Part shown: piece by piece, positions 1 to 5,176 of the stretch
Position numbering within the stretch: the stretch's first letter is position 1
How the letters are laid out: each line of letters starts with the position of its first letter
Assembly (NCBI GenBank): GCA_002748505.1
Contig: PDSN01000001.1
Span: forward strand, 1 to 5,635
DNA: 5,635 nt
From: Gammaproteobacteria bacterium
GTDB lineage: Bacteria > Pseudomonadota > Gammaproteobacteria > Pseudomonadales > Halieaceae
Direction of reading: 5' to 3'
Translations under genes and position numbers: made by a program
Notes under the pieces: generated by a model
The model's database searches: none
Seen by the model: the letters and a program-made list of their open reading frames with translations, nothing else
Told to the model about the DNA's origin: nothing

Positions 1-5
1 GAAAA

Positions 6-434
6 CTACTCCTGCGGCGGAATCGCGTAGGTACCGGTAACATGCGCCACCAGCTTGCTGTCGTGATCAGAATGAATCGCCACATCGATGACCGCCAGGG
101 TTTTGCCGAGCTTTAACAAACGCCCTTCCGCGATCAAGTCACAGTCCCGGGGCTTGTTAAGAAAATTGATATTGAGGTTGGTGGTCACTGTCAGCGGCTC
201 TAAACCAATAGCACTCATCACCACGGCATACATGCAGGCATCCGCCAGCGCCATCATGGTGGGACCGGAAATCGAGCCGCCAGGGCGCAAGGTAGAAGAG
301 TGGTAGGGCAGACGCAAAACCGCTTCGCCATAATCCATCCGATCGACCATCATCGGTACTGGCGCTTTGTCGGGCGTATTGCTCTTAAGCAGTTGCTCAA
401 AATCTGCGGCGGACATTTTTGATTCAGTGCTCAT
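6..434 (-). CDS. PaaI-like hotdog-fold acyl-CoA thioesterase
   Basis: This 142-residue protein has the length and layout of a single hotdog domain of the PaaI/4HBT thioesterase family, cytosolic enzymes that hydrolyse acyl-CoA thioesters. The central helix region is visible at about residues 48-72: the Arg-Pro-Gly-Gly stretch (50-53) stands where the family has its His-Gly-Gly turn, and the Leu-Ala-Asp motif puts Asp65 at the usual acidic catalytic position. The following strand TTNLNINFLNKP (84-95) is characteristic, and the C-terminal strands end in VAHVTGTYAI. The first Met is preferred over Met7 because a strong AGGAG lies six bases upstream of it. The substrate cannot be read from sequence. 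The gene is separated from the secreted-protein genes by their terminator and has its own upstream palindrome, so it is probably transcribed independently. Family assignment is firm; the precise function is open. Confidence 0.85.
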   Translation of the reverse strand: MSTESKMSAADFEQLLKSNTPDKAPVPMMVDRMDYGEAVLRLPYHSSTLRPGGSISGPTMMALADACMYAVVMSAIGLEPLTVTTNLNINFLNKPRDCDLIAEGRLLKLGKTLAVIDVAIHSDHDSKLVAHVTGTYAIPPQE

Positions 435-442
435 AATCGCTC

Positions 443-448
443 CTGCGG
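443..448 (-). promoter_or_regulatory. Ribosome binding site of the thioesterase gene
   Basis: On the minus strand GCAGGAG precedes the ATG at 434 by about six bases. It supports the longer start over the internal Met seven codons in. Confidence 0.6.
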
Positions 449-474
449 TTTGACTTATTGTGGTATACGCCCAA

Positions 475-491
475 TGTTATCACCGATAACA
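475..491. promoter_or_regulatory. Perfect palindrome upstream of the thioesterase, candidate operator
   Basis: TGTTATC-ACC-GATAACA is a perfect inverted repeat with 7-base arms and a 3-base centre. It begins 41 bases upstream of the thioesterase start and lies between that gene and the terminator of the neighbouring gene. The arm spacing suits a dimeric helix-turn-helix repressor. A weak -10-like TATACC (minus strand, 462-467) follows just downstream, so a bound protein would cover the upstream part of a promoter. No regulator is encoded in the window and I do not recognise the site. Confidence 0.4.
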
Positions 492-516
492 CAATTTTCC
501 TAAGCCCAAAAAACAA

Positions 517-560
517 CCAAAAAAAAGCCCCGACAGCATTAGTCGGGGCTCTCTCAAAGC
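517..560. repeat. 44-bp perfect direct repeat containing the terminator (left copy)
   Basis: These 44 bases are identical to 1554-1597, exactly 1037 bases away. They cover the A-run, the hairpin and the adjoining CTCTCAAAGC. The coding parts of the two units have diverged to about 76% protein identity, so perfect identity here stands out. Confidence 0.9.
519..550 (-). terminator. Intrinsic terminator of choice-of-anchor L copy 1
   Basis: The minus strand has a perfect 9-bp stem (AGCCCCGAC paired with GTCGGGGCT), a 7-base loop TAATGCT and a run of eight T. It lies about 30 bases after the stop codon of copy 1, a standard Rho-independent terminator. The same hairpin recurs at 1556-1587. Confidence 0.9.
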
Positions 561-581
561 GTGAAGAATAAGGTCGAAAGC

Positions 582-1289
582 TTAGCTGCGACGCTTGCGC
601 CATCCCAGCGCCAGCATGGTGTGCACACCCGCGCTCAAACCCAATGCGGAAATCTCCATATTAGTGGTAAAGCCATCGTATTCTATGTCGTGAACCCCTC
701 CGGTATTATCGACAAACAGTTCAGAGTTCAAGGTGCTGTTAACTGTGTCAATGGAGATAGCTGAACCGTCAGGCAAGAGTGCGATATTCACGCCATCGAG
801 GTATAACGCAAATACGTCATTGACACCCTCATTCACGAACTCCAGGTACTCTTCCGAGGCAAAAATAAAGTCAAAGAACAGGTCACCACCTGTACCGCCG
901 TCAAACTCAAAATCAAAAGACAGTACTACCGCATCATAGGTGTCATATCCCGCCAAACCGGTCAGGGGGGCGTAACCATCTGCGCCATTGTCGGTACCGG
1001 CACCAGTGTCGTCATTGCTACCAGCCGCATTGCTCACCTGCCCAGTGGTGAGCATAATGCCCGACTCCAGCTCCAGACCTGAAGCAACACCATTGGAAAA
1101 ACTGCCCGATGCGCCGTTTGCGCCAGTGTAGCTCACATTGCTAATCGTAATACCGGAACCCACTATCGCAGATGCCAAAACGTTACCATCATTCACATCG
1201 CCTACAACCAAACCAGCCTGGGCACTTGCCGCTGCAAAGGCAGCACAGGAAATAAAAACACCACTAAGTTTCTTTAATTGCTTACTCAT
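582..1289 (-). CDS. Secreted choice-of-anchor L domain protein, copy 1 (C-terminal deletion)
   Basis: The 235-residue product starts with a signal peptide (LKKLSGVFISCAAFAAASAQA, cleavage expected after residue 25). A choice-of-anchor L domain follows, recognised by LASAIVGSGITISNVSY, the central FIFASEEYLEFV, NDVFALYLDG and IALLPDGSAISIDTVN, and FVDNTGG. The family is extracellular and usually carries a PEP-CTERM or other C-terminal sorting signal; its function is unknown. Here the domain stops at Gly-Val-His-Thr-Met and jumps to LALGWRKRRS. That resembles the last ten residues of a PEP-CTERM signal (end of the membrane helix plus Arg/Lys cluster), without the Pro-Glu-Pro motif or a full helix. 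Copy 2 continues the domain for about 20 more residues at this point. I infer an in-frame internal deletion, leaving a protein that cannot be anchored and may not fold. AGAGG precedes the ATG, and a sigma-54-type promoter lies upstream. Confidence 0.8.
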   Translation of the reverse strand: MSKQLKKLSGVFISCAAFAAASAQAGLVVGDVNDGNVLASAIVGSGITISNVSYTGANGASGSFSNGVASGLELESGIMLTTGQVSNAAGSNDDTGAGTDNGADGYAPLTGLAGYDTYDAVVLSFDFEFDGGTGGDLFFDFIFASEEYLEFVNEGVNDVFALYLDGVNIALLPDGSAISIDTVNSTLNSELFVDNTGGVHDIEYDGFTTNMEISALGLSAGVHTMLALGWRKRRS

Positions 1290-1330
1290 TTTGTTGCCTC
1301 TTAACTTACCAAACGGGAATTTATCGAGCT

Positions 1331-1357
1331 GTTCTACCTGCTTTCAGCGGTACGAAC
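1331..1357. repeat. Imperfect inverted repeat near the predicted transcription start of copy 1
   Basis: On the minus strand GTTC-g-TACC-GCT pairs with AGC-a-GGTA-GAAC around a GAA loop, an 11-bp stem with one bulged base on each arm. It spans the start point expected from the sigma-54-type site just upstream. It could be a DNA operator or, in part, a leader hairpin. Copy 2 lacks this stretch entirely. Confidence 0.4.
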
Positions 1358-1360
1358 AAA

Positions 1361-1376
1361 GCAACGCCCATGCCAA
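1361..1376 (-). promoter_or_regulatory. Sigma-54 (RpoN) type promoter of copy 1
   Basis: The minus strand reads TTGGCATGGGCGTTGC, which fits the -24/-12 consensus TGGCAYR-N4-TTGC in both the invariant GG and GC and their spacing. Transcription would start near 1349, giving a leader of about 60 bases before the ATG at 1289. PEP-CTERM genes in several proteobacteria are known to be under RpoN with the PrsK/PrsR two-component system, so this promoter type suits the gene. The match is visible; its use is inferred. Confidence 0.6.
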
Positions 1377-1391
1377 AATGTCACATACCGT

Positions 1392-1497
1392 TACATTTCA
1401 ACAAGTTAAGATGCGTAGCCGCAAACGACAAGGAACCCAGTGTAAAAAATGCTGACAACTTAGCCGACATTGTTCACAATTCTGGTGGCTTACCCAA
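1392..1497. promoter_or_regulatory. Conserved upstream block of copy 1, candidate activator-binding region
   Basis: About 105 bases here align with 2406-2508 upstream of copy 2. Conserved pieces on the minus strand are GGTAAGCCACC, GGCTAA-TTGTCAG, TTTTTTACACTG, TTGTCGTTTGCG and TGAAATGTA. It covers roughly 45 to 150 bases upstream of the predicted sigma-54 start, where enhancer-binding activators usually bind. TTGTC occurs twice, 27 bases apart. A weak sigma-70-like pair, TTGTCG and TAACTT with 17 bases between, is also conserved. The spurious 3' tail of the copy 2 reading frame overlaps this block. Confidence 0.45.
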
Positions 1498-2354
1498 TCT
1501 TCACGGCACTTTTTTACATCGCCATCTGTATAATCCCGAGCCCCAAAAAGTACCCAAAAAAAAGCCCCGACAGCATTAGTCGGGGCTCTCTCAAAGCCAG
1601 GCAAACCAGCAAACGAGTCCAAACCGATAAAGATCGCAGAATCAAAAAGATGATCGCCCGAATCAGCTATCGCGACCGTCATGGTATGCACGCCAGCGCT
1701 CAAACCCGATGCGGACAGCTCGACATTGGTGGTGAAACCATCGTATTCAATATCATAAGCCCCTGAGGTGTTATCGACAAACATTGAACTGTTTGTCTCA
1801 TTATTGACCGTATCGATAGAAATAGGCGAACCATCGGGCAACAAGGCAATATCCTCGCCATCGAGGAAAAACGCAAAAACATCGTTGAAGCCAGTACCCA
1901 CGAATTCCAGGTACTCTTCCGAGGCAAAAATAACGTCAAAGAACAGGTCACCGCCAGCGCCGCCTTCAAATTCAAAATCAAAGGACAGCACTACCGCATC
2001 GTAGGTCTGGTGCCCTGCCAATTCAGACAAGGGCATATAACCCATGGTGCCGTTGTCGGTGCTAACACCGTCTTCATCATTCCCACCCACCGCACTGCTC
2101 ACCTGCCCAGTGGAGAGTATAATGCCGGATTCCAACTCCAAACCCGAAGCAACCCCATTTGAAAAACCGCCCGCCGCGCCTTCCGCGCCAAGATAGCTCA
2201 CATTACTCACGGTAATGCCAGAACCCGCTATAGCAGAAGCCAAAACGCCGCCATCATTCACATCATTGACGACTAAACCTGCTTGAGCACCCGTCGCTGC
2301 AAAAACGACACAAGAAATCAAAACACCGCTAAGCTTTTTCAATTGCGTATCCAC
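1398..2354 (-). CDS. Secreted choice-of-anchor L domain protein, copy 2 (lost sorting signal and stop)
   Basis: This paralogue of copy 1 starts at a GTG that aligns exactly with the ATG of copy 1 and is preceded by GAGGGG; an in-frame ATG 15 codons upstream lies in the promoter region and is unlikely. The first 225 residues align with copy 1 without gaps at about 76% identity: signal peptide ending AQA, then the choice-of-anchor L domain with VIFASEEYLEFV, NDVFAFFLDG and IALLPDGSPISIDTVN. The domain is complete here, continuing TVAIADSGDHLFDSAIFIG. After Asp-Ser-Phe-Ala-Gly-Leu-Pro-Gly the frame enters the terminator hairpin and then runs about 60 codons through the upstream region of copy 1 to a stop at 1398. 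That tail has no PEP-CTERM signal and is almost surely not a designed sequence. I infer a 3' deletion that removed the sorting signal and original stop. It may be a pseudogene. Confidence 0.7.
   Translation of the reverse strand: MDTQLKKLSGVLISCVVFAATGAQAGLVVNDVNDGGVLASAIAGSGITVSNVSYLGAEGAAGGFSNGVASGLELESGIILSTGQVSSAVGGNDEDGVSTDNGTMGYMPLSELAGHQTYDAVVLSFDFEFEGGAGGDLFFDVIFASEEYLEFVGTGFNDVFAFFLDGEDIALLPDGSPISIDTVNNETNSSMFVDNTSGAYDIEYDGFTTNVELSASGLSAGVHTMTVAIADSGDHLFDSAIFIGLDSFAGLPGFERAPTNAVGAFFWVLFGARDYTDGDVKKCREDWVSHQNCEQCRLSCQHFLHWVPCRLRLRILTC
1554..1597. repeat. 44-bp perfect direct repeat containing the terminator (right copy)
   Basis: Identical to 517-560. Together the pair brackets one complete unit of the tandem duplication, so recombination between them would delete about 1037 bases and with them most of copy 1. 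Confidence 0.9.
1556..1587 (-). terminator. Intrinsic terminator inside the copy 2 reading frame
   Basis: This is the same 9-bp stem, 7-base loop and T8 run as at 519-550. Here it lies within the open frame of copy 2, about 155 bases before the first in-frame stop. Transcripts ending at this terminator would have no stop codon. Confidence 0.88.
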
Positions 2355-2380
2355 TGTGTTGCCCCTCAATTTACTGTGAT

Positions 2381-2391
2381 GCCCACGCCAA
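2381..2391 (-). promoter_or_regulatory. Degenerate sigma-54 type element of copy 2
   Basis: The minus strand has TTGGCGTGGGC, matching the -24 half of the copy 1 promoter, but the -12 half is TCAC instead of TTGC. About 50 bases present in copy 1 between this point and the ribosome binding site are missing. A start at the usual distance would fall at about 2364, inside the GAGGGG ribosome binding site, so this promoter is probably dead. Confidence 0.4.
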
Positions 2392-2405
2392 TACACCAAT
2401 ATTAC

Positions 2406-2508
2406 TACATTTCAGCCAGTTAGAATTAGCCCTCGCAAACGACAACGGGCGCAGTGTAAAAAACTGACAATTTAGCCAGGACTGGTCATCTTCCCGGTGG
2501 TTTACCTA
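2406..2508. promoter_or_regulatory. Conserved upstream block of copy 2, shared divergent intergenic region
   Basis: This aligns with 1392-1497 and marks the right end of the tandem duplication. It lies in the divergent gap (2355-2601) between copy 2 and the plus-strand gene. Apart from this block and the promoter candidate at 2501-2530, I see nothing else in that gap. Confidence 0.45.
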
Positions 2509-2530
2509 TTGCTCCCTGCACTGTTATGAT
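2501..2530 (+). promoter_or_regulatory. Candidate sigma-70 promoter of the small exported protein gene
   Basis: An extended -10, TGTTATGAT (2522-2530), has a -35-like TTTACC (2501-2506) 18 bases upstream of its TATGAT hexamer. Transcription would begin near 2537, leaving a leader of about 65 bases. Confidence 0.45.
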
Positions 2531-2601
2531 GCACCGCACCTTAAACACTGGAACTCGCGCCTGCACAGACGCGCTTATCGACCAACGACAGGAGTTACAC
2601 C

Positions 2602-3045
2602 ATGACCAAATCACTGCTCGCCGCTATTACTGCTTTAATGCTCGTGCTGAGCGCCAACGCCTTCGCCCGCGACGACCACAACCTCTACTCCATCGCCGAG
2701 GCAATGAACACCGAAAACGCCAAGGCGGTCCTGAACCGGGGTTACACCTTCAAGTTCGCTGGGCAACCCCATCGCAAAGTGGTTAAACGCTTTGGTGAAT
2801 TTATGTCCAACAAGAAAACCAGAGCCGTTGGTCGGACAGACAAGGAAGCCTGTCAGCATGCGTTTTTATCCGCGATGCTGTCGTTCCAGGATCGGATCGC
2901 TAAAGAAGGCGGCAATGCGGTGATTAACCTTCACAGTTACTACCGCAAAGAGAACTTCAAAAGCAGCACCCAGTTTATGTGTGGCAACGGCGCGATCATG
3001 GCGGGCGTTACCTTCAAAGGCGACGTGGTCACTCTGGCCAAATAA
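2602..3045 (+). CDS. Small exported two-cysteine protein (family mislabelled 'excinuclease ABC subunit A')
   Basis: The 147-residue product has a signal peptide (Lys3, hydrophobic core LLAAITALMLVLSANAFA, cleavage expected near residue 22), so the mature protein of about 125 residues should be periplasmic. Conserved stretches include SNKKTRAVGRTDKEACQHAFLS (69-90), GGNAVINLHSYYRK (103-116) and QFMCGNGAIMAGVTFKGD (125-141). Cys84 and Cys127 could form a disulfide. From memory this matches a gammaproteobacterial family often named 'excinuclease ABC subunit A' or 'excinuclease ATPase subunit'. It has no Walker motif, no UvrA zinc cysteines and is exported, so that name is wrong. The Gly-Asn-Ala-Val segment followed by strands recalls RcsF/YbjQ-like folds, but this is only a resemblance. 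AGGAG lies seven bases before the ATG. It stands alone on the plus strand, convergent with apeR. Its function is unknown. Confidence 0.85.
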   Translation: MTKSLLAAITALMLVLSANAFARDDHNLYSIAEAMNTENAKAVLNRGYTFKFAGQPHRKVVKRFGEFMSNKKTRAVGRTDKEACQHAFLSAMLSFQDRIAKEGGNAVINLHSYYRKENFKSSTQFMCGNGAIMAGVTFKGDVVTLAK

Positions 3046-3054
3046 AACCTAATA

Positions 3055-3082
3055 GGCCGACGACAGGCTAATCCACTCGGCC
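3055..3082. terminator. Weak inverted repeat between convergent genes
   Basis: GGCCGA (3055-3060) and TCGGCC (3077-3082) form a 6-bp perfect stem over a 16-base loop, spanning the apeR stop codon and lying 10 bases after the plus-strand stop. No T-run follows on either strand, so it is a poor intrinsic terminator and may be chance. Confidence 0.2.
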
Positions 3083-4294
3083 AAACAGCAGCGAGGTGTT
3101 GATGCCGCCAAAGGCGAGATTGTTTGACATCACCACCTGCGCTGCCAATTCCCTGCCCTTGCCGGTAATGTAATCCAACTGCGCACAGCGCTCATCCACA
3201 TTATCGAGATTCACCGTGGGATGAAACCAGCCCTCGCGCATCATCTCAATGGCCGCCCAGGCTTCAAGCGCTCCACAGGCACCCAATGTGTGACCGGTGT
3301 AGCTCTTAAAGGCGCTGACCGGCGTGGTACCGCCAATCACTTCCAGGGTTGCCTTGCTCTCGGTAATGTCGCCAATTTCGGTGGCGGTACCGTGCAGGCT
3401 GACATAATCCACATCAGAGGCGCCAAGACCCGCATTTTCAAGCGCTAAACGCATCACCTGACTCACCGAAGATTGATCCGGCTGGGTGACATGGCTGCCG
3501 TCGCAATTGGTGCCAAAGCCCAGCACTTCGGCGTAAATGGTCGCCCCCCGCGCCAATGCGTGTTCGCGTTCTTCCAGTATTAAAGTGCCGCCACCTTCAC
3601 CAATCACCAGGCCATCGCGATCACGGTCAAACGGGCGCGGCGTGAGGTGCGGCTCATCATTGCGTGTTGAGGTGGCAAACAAGGTATCGAACACCGCCGC
3701 CTCGGTGGGGCATAACTCCTCTGCACCCCCGCAAATCATCACCGTTTGCTGACCGTGGCGAATGGCCTCATAACCATAGCCGATACCCTGACTGGACGAC
3801 GTACAAGCACTGGACGTGGTGTAAACACGGCCTTTTACACCAAAGAAAACACCGATATTCACCGCCGTCGTGTGCGCCATCATACGAATATAGCTGGTGG
3901 CGTTGAGCTTATCGGTGCGTTTGTTGATCAGCATATTGCCAAAATCAGCCACTGCCGTTGGTGAACCCGCAGACGAACCGTAGGCAATGCCCGTCTGACC
4001 ACTGCTCAAAATCGCATCCCCCAGCAGGCCGGCATTCTCCAGGGCGCGCTCGGTTGCAACCACCGCAAACAAGGCGACCCGCCCCATACCGCGCGTGGCC
4101 TTACGGGAATAGTGTTTGGGGCGTTCGAAATCGGGCACAGGGCCGCCCAAACGCGTAAATAAACCATCATACTGCGCCCAATCATCCATGGTCGCAATGG
4201 CGTTTTTCCCCGAACGCAGACGCTTTGATATCTGCGCCCAATCGCTACCCAATGACGAAACACCCGCCATGCCCGTGACAACTACCCGTTTCAT
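3068..4294 (-). CDS. apeR: Beta-ketoacyl-ACP synthase of the aryl-polyene type (ApeR-like)
   Basis: The 408-residue protein is a full-length FabF/KAS-II-type ketosynthase, a cytosolic enzyme that condenses acyl groups with malonyl-ACP. The thiolase-fold triad is complete: Cys164 in TTSSACTSSSQG, His301 in LHGTATEIGD and His335 in KSYTGHTLGACGALE, with Lys330 also in place. The N-terminal VVVTGMAGVSSLG, the central PFDRDRDGLVIGEGGG and the C-terminal SNNLAFGGINTSLLF are typical. It is therefore an active ketosynthase, not a chain-length factor, which lacks the Cys. It follows the FabG-like gene by 20 bases with only a weak ribosome binding site (ATAGG), suggesting translational coupling. The order dehydratase, ketoreductase, ketosynthase matches apeP-apeQ-apeR of aryl-polyene clusters, where ApeR is an additional ketosynthase beside the ApeO/ApeC pair. 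The assignment rests on gene order plus family; a general fatty-acid role is the alternative. Confidence 0.85.
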   Translation of the reverse strand: MKRVVVTGMAGVSSLGSDWAQISKRLRSGKNAIATMDDWAQYDGLFTRLGGPVPDFERPKHYSRKATRGMGRVALFAVVATERALENAGLLGDAILSSGQTGIAYGSSAGSPTAVADFGNMLINKRTDKLNATSYIRMMAHTTAVNIGVFFGVKGRVYTTSSACTSSSQGIGYGYEAIRHGQQTVMICGGAEELCPTEAAVFDTLFATSTRNDEPHLTPRPFDRDRDGLVIGEGGGTLILEEREHALARGATIYAEVLGFGTNCDGSHVTQPDQSSVSQVMRLALENAGLGASDVDYVSLHGTATEIGDITESKATLEVIGGTTPVSAFKSYTGHTLGACGALEAWAAIEMMREGWFHPTVNLDNVDERCAQLDYITGKGRELAAQVVMSNNLAFGGINTSLLFGRVD

Positions 4295-4314
4295 GCTATA
4301 CCTATCTTGTGCCC

Positions 4315-5043
4315 TTAACAGAGACCACCGTTGACGGAAATCACCTGTCGGGTGATGTAACTTGCCTGCTCACTGAGTAAAAATCGCACCACTCCCGCAA
4401 TTTCCTCTGGCTGGCCCATGCGCCGCATGGGAATTTCTTTGCTGACAAACTCGGTGGGTAAATCCGCCACCATCTCGGTTTCAATTAAACCCGGCGCCAC
4501 ACAGTTCACCGTAATTTTACGCTTCGCAAGCTCAAGGGCTAAGGCTTTCGTCGCACCAATAATACCGGCTTTTGCCGCCGAATAATTGACCTGGCCGCGA
4601 TTACCCATCACCCCTGATACCGAGGCCAACGTCACAATGCGCCCTGGGGCGCGCCGCCTGACCATTGGCATAATCAAGGGGTTTAAGACATTGTAAAAAC
4701 CGTCGAGATTTGAGCGCAGCACAGTGTCCCACTCCTCGCCGCTCATCGCGGGAAAGGCGTTGTCCCTGGCAAGCCCGGCGTTGCACACTACGCCGTAATA
4801 GGCGCCGTGCTCGTCCATATCCCCAATCAATACATCCGCCACACCCTGGCGATCCGCCAGATCAAACTGCACCGTGCGCACCACCCCACCCGCCGCGTGC
4901 GCCTGCTCAGCGACTTCGTTAAGCTCGGCAAGTGCACTGCGACAGTGCAATAACAACTCGTAGCCTGCCGCAGCCAAATCAAGGGCGATAGCCTTGCCAA
5001 TGCCTCGACTCGCGCCAGTAACCAACACCCGCTGTGTGCCCAC
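4315..5043 (-). CDS. apeQ: 3-oxoacyl-ACP reductase, FabG/SDR family (ApeQ-like)
   Basis: The 242-residue protein is a classical short-chain dehydrogenase that reduces 3-oxoacyl-ACP to 3-hydroxyacyl-ACP with NADPH. The nucleotide-binding TGASRGIG is at residues 9-16, CNAG at 87-90, and the catalytic set is Asn112, Ser141, Tyr154 and Lys158 (YSAAK). PGLIETEM (184-191) and the C-terminal ISVNGGL complete the FabG pattern, and the length equals that of FabG. The start is a GTG with AAGAGG about eight bases upstream; it begins the Rossmann fold right after a short MGTQR lead. In aryl-polyene clusters ApeQ is the ketoreductase working after the ketosynthase and before the ApeI/ApeP dehydratases in each elongation round. 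It lies 20 bases before apeR and 133 bases after apeP, behind a candidate terminator and promoter, so apeQR may form its own transcript. Confidence 0.88.
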   Translation of the reverse strand: MGTQRVLVTGASRGIGKAIALDLAAAGYELLLHCRSALAELNEVAEQAHAAGGVVRTVQFDLADRQGVADVLIGDMDEHGAYYGVVCNAGLARDNAFPAMSGEEWDTVLRSNLDGFYNVLNPLIMPMVRRRAPGRIVTLASVSGVMGNRGQVNYSAAKAGIIGATKALALELAKRKITVNCVAPGLIETEMVADLPTEFVSKEIPMRRMGQPEEIAGVVRFLLSEQASYITRQVISVNGGLC

Positions 5044-5072
5044 TGTGATTGCCTCTTAACCGTAAACATTGA

Positions 5073-5102
5073 ATTTTAACCGATTGACGGGACATCGGTC
5101 AG
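5073..5102 (-). promoter_or_regulatory. Candidate internal promoter before apeQ
   Basis: On the minus strand CTGACC (5097-5102) and TAAAAT (5073-5078) are 18 bases apart, a moderate sigma-70 match. It lies between the hairpin terminator and the apeQ ribosome binding site and contains a palindrome, so it could be regulated. The TTGACA further upstream (5109-5114) has no matching -10. Confidence 0.35.
5077..5101. promoter_or_regulatory. Palindrome overlapping the apeQ promoter, candidate operator
   Basis: TAACCGAT (5077-5084) and ATCGGTCA (5094-5101) are inverted repeats, 7 of 8 positions complementary, with a 9-base centre. The site fills the space between the candidate -35 and -10, an arrangement often used by repressors of the TetR kind. 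The regulator is unknown. Confidence 0.4.
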
Positions 5103-5112
5103 TGAGATTGTC

Positions 5113-5138
5113 AAAAAAAGAGCGCTTCGCACGCCCTT
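5113..5138 (-). terminator. Intrinsic terminator or attenuator between apeP and apeQ
   Basis: On the minus strand AAGGGCGT, loop GCGAA, then GCGCTCTT pair over eight positions (two GT pairs), followed by a run of T. It lies about 40 bases after the apeP stop and should reduce transcription into apeQ. Just upstream CCCTTG (minus strand, 5154-5159) is complementary to CAAGGG (5134-5139), which overlaps the left arm of this stem, so a competing structure is possible. Confidence 0.5.
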
Positions 5139-5176
5139 GTTTTTACCCTCACGCAAGGGAATAAAGGAGATAGTAA

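Noticed and set aside
1398..1555. The last 50 or so codons of copy 2 as a genuine protein extension
   Set aside because: They lie beyond an intrinsic terminator and overlap the conserved upstream block of copy 1. The residues show no family pattern.
517..1597. A transposon or IS bounded by the 44-bp repeats
   Set aside because: There is no transposase, no terminal inverted repeats and no target duplication. The repeats are terminators of duplicated genes.
2352..2399. Longer start of copy 2 at the ATG at 2399, adding 15 residues
   Set aside because: The added segment covers the aligned promoter remnant, would place a non-signal stretch before the signal peptide, and the GTG at 2354 aligns exactly with the copy 1 start and has GAGGGG before it.
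2526..2786. Plus-strand frame of 86 codons ahead of and overlapping the small exported protein gene
   Set aside because: It has no ribosome binding site, its start lies in the promoter -10 region, and the signal peptide and conserved motifs are in the other frame.
4827..5069. Minus-strand frame of 80 codons overlapping the apeQ start
   Set aside because: It is an alternative frame of the reductase gene with no ribosome binding site or recognisable sequence; the reductase motifs settle the frame.
5109..5114. Consensus-like -35 TTGACA on the minus strand after apeP
   Set aside because: No -10 lies 16-18 bases downstream; the hexamer at 17 bases is CCCGTC, and the site abuts the terminator T-run.
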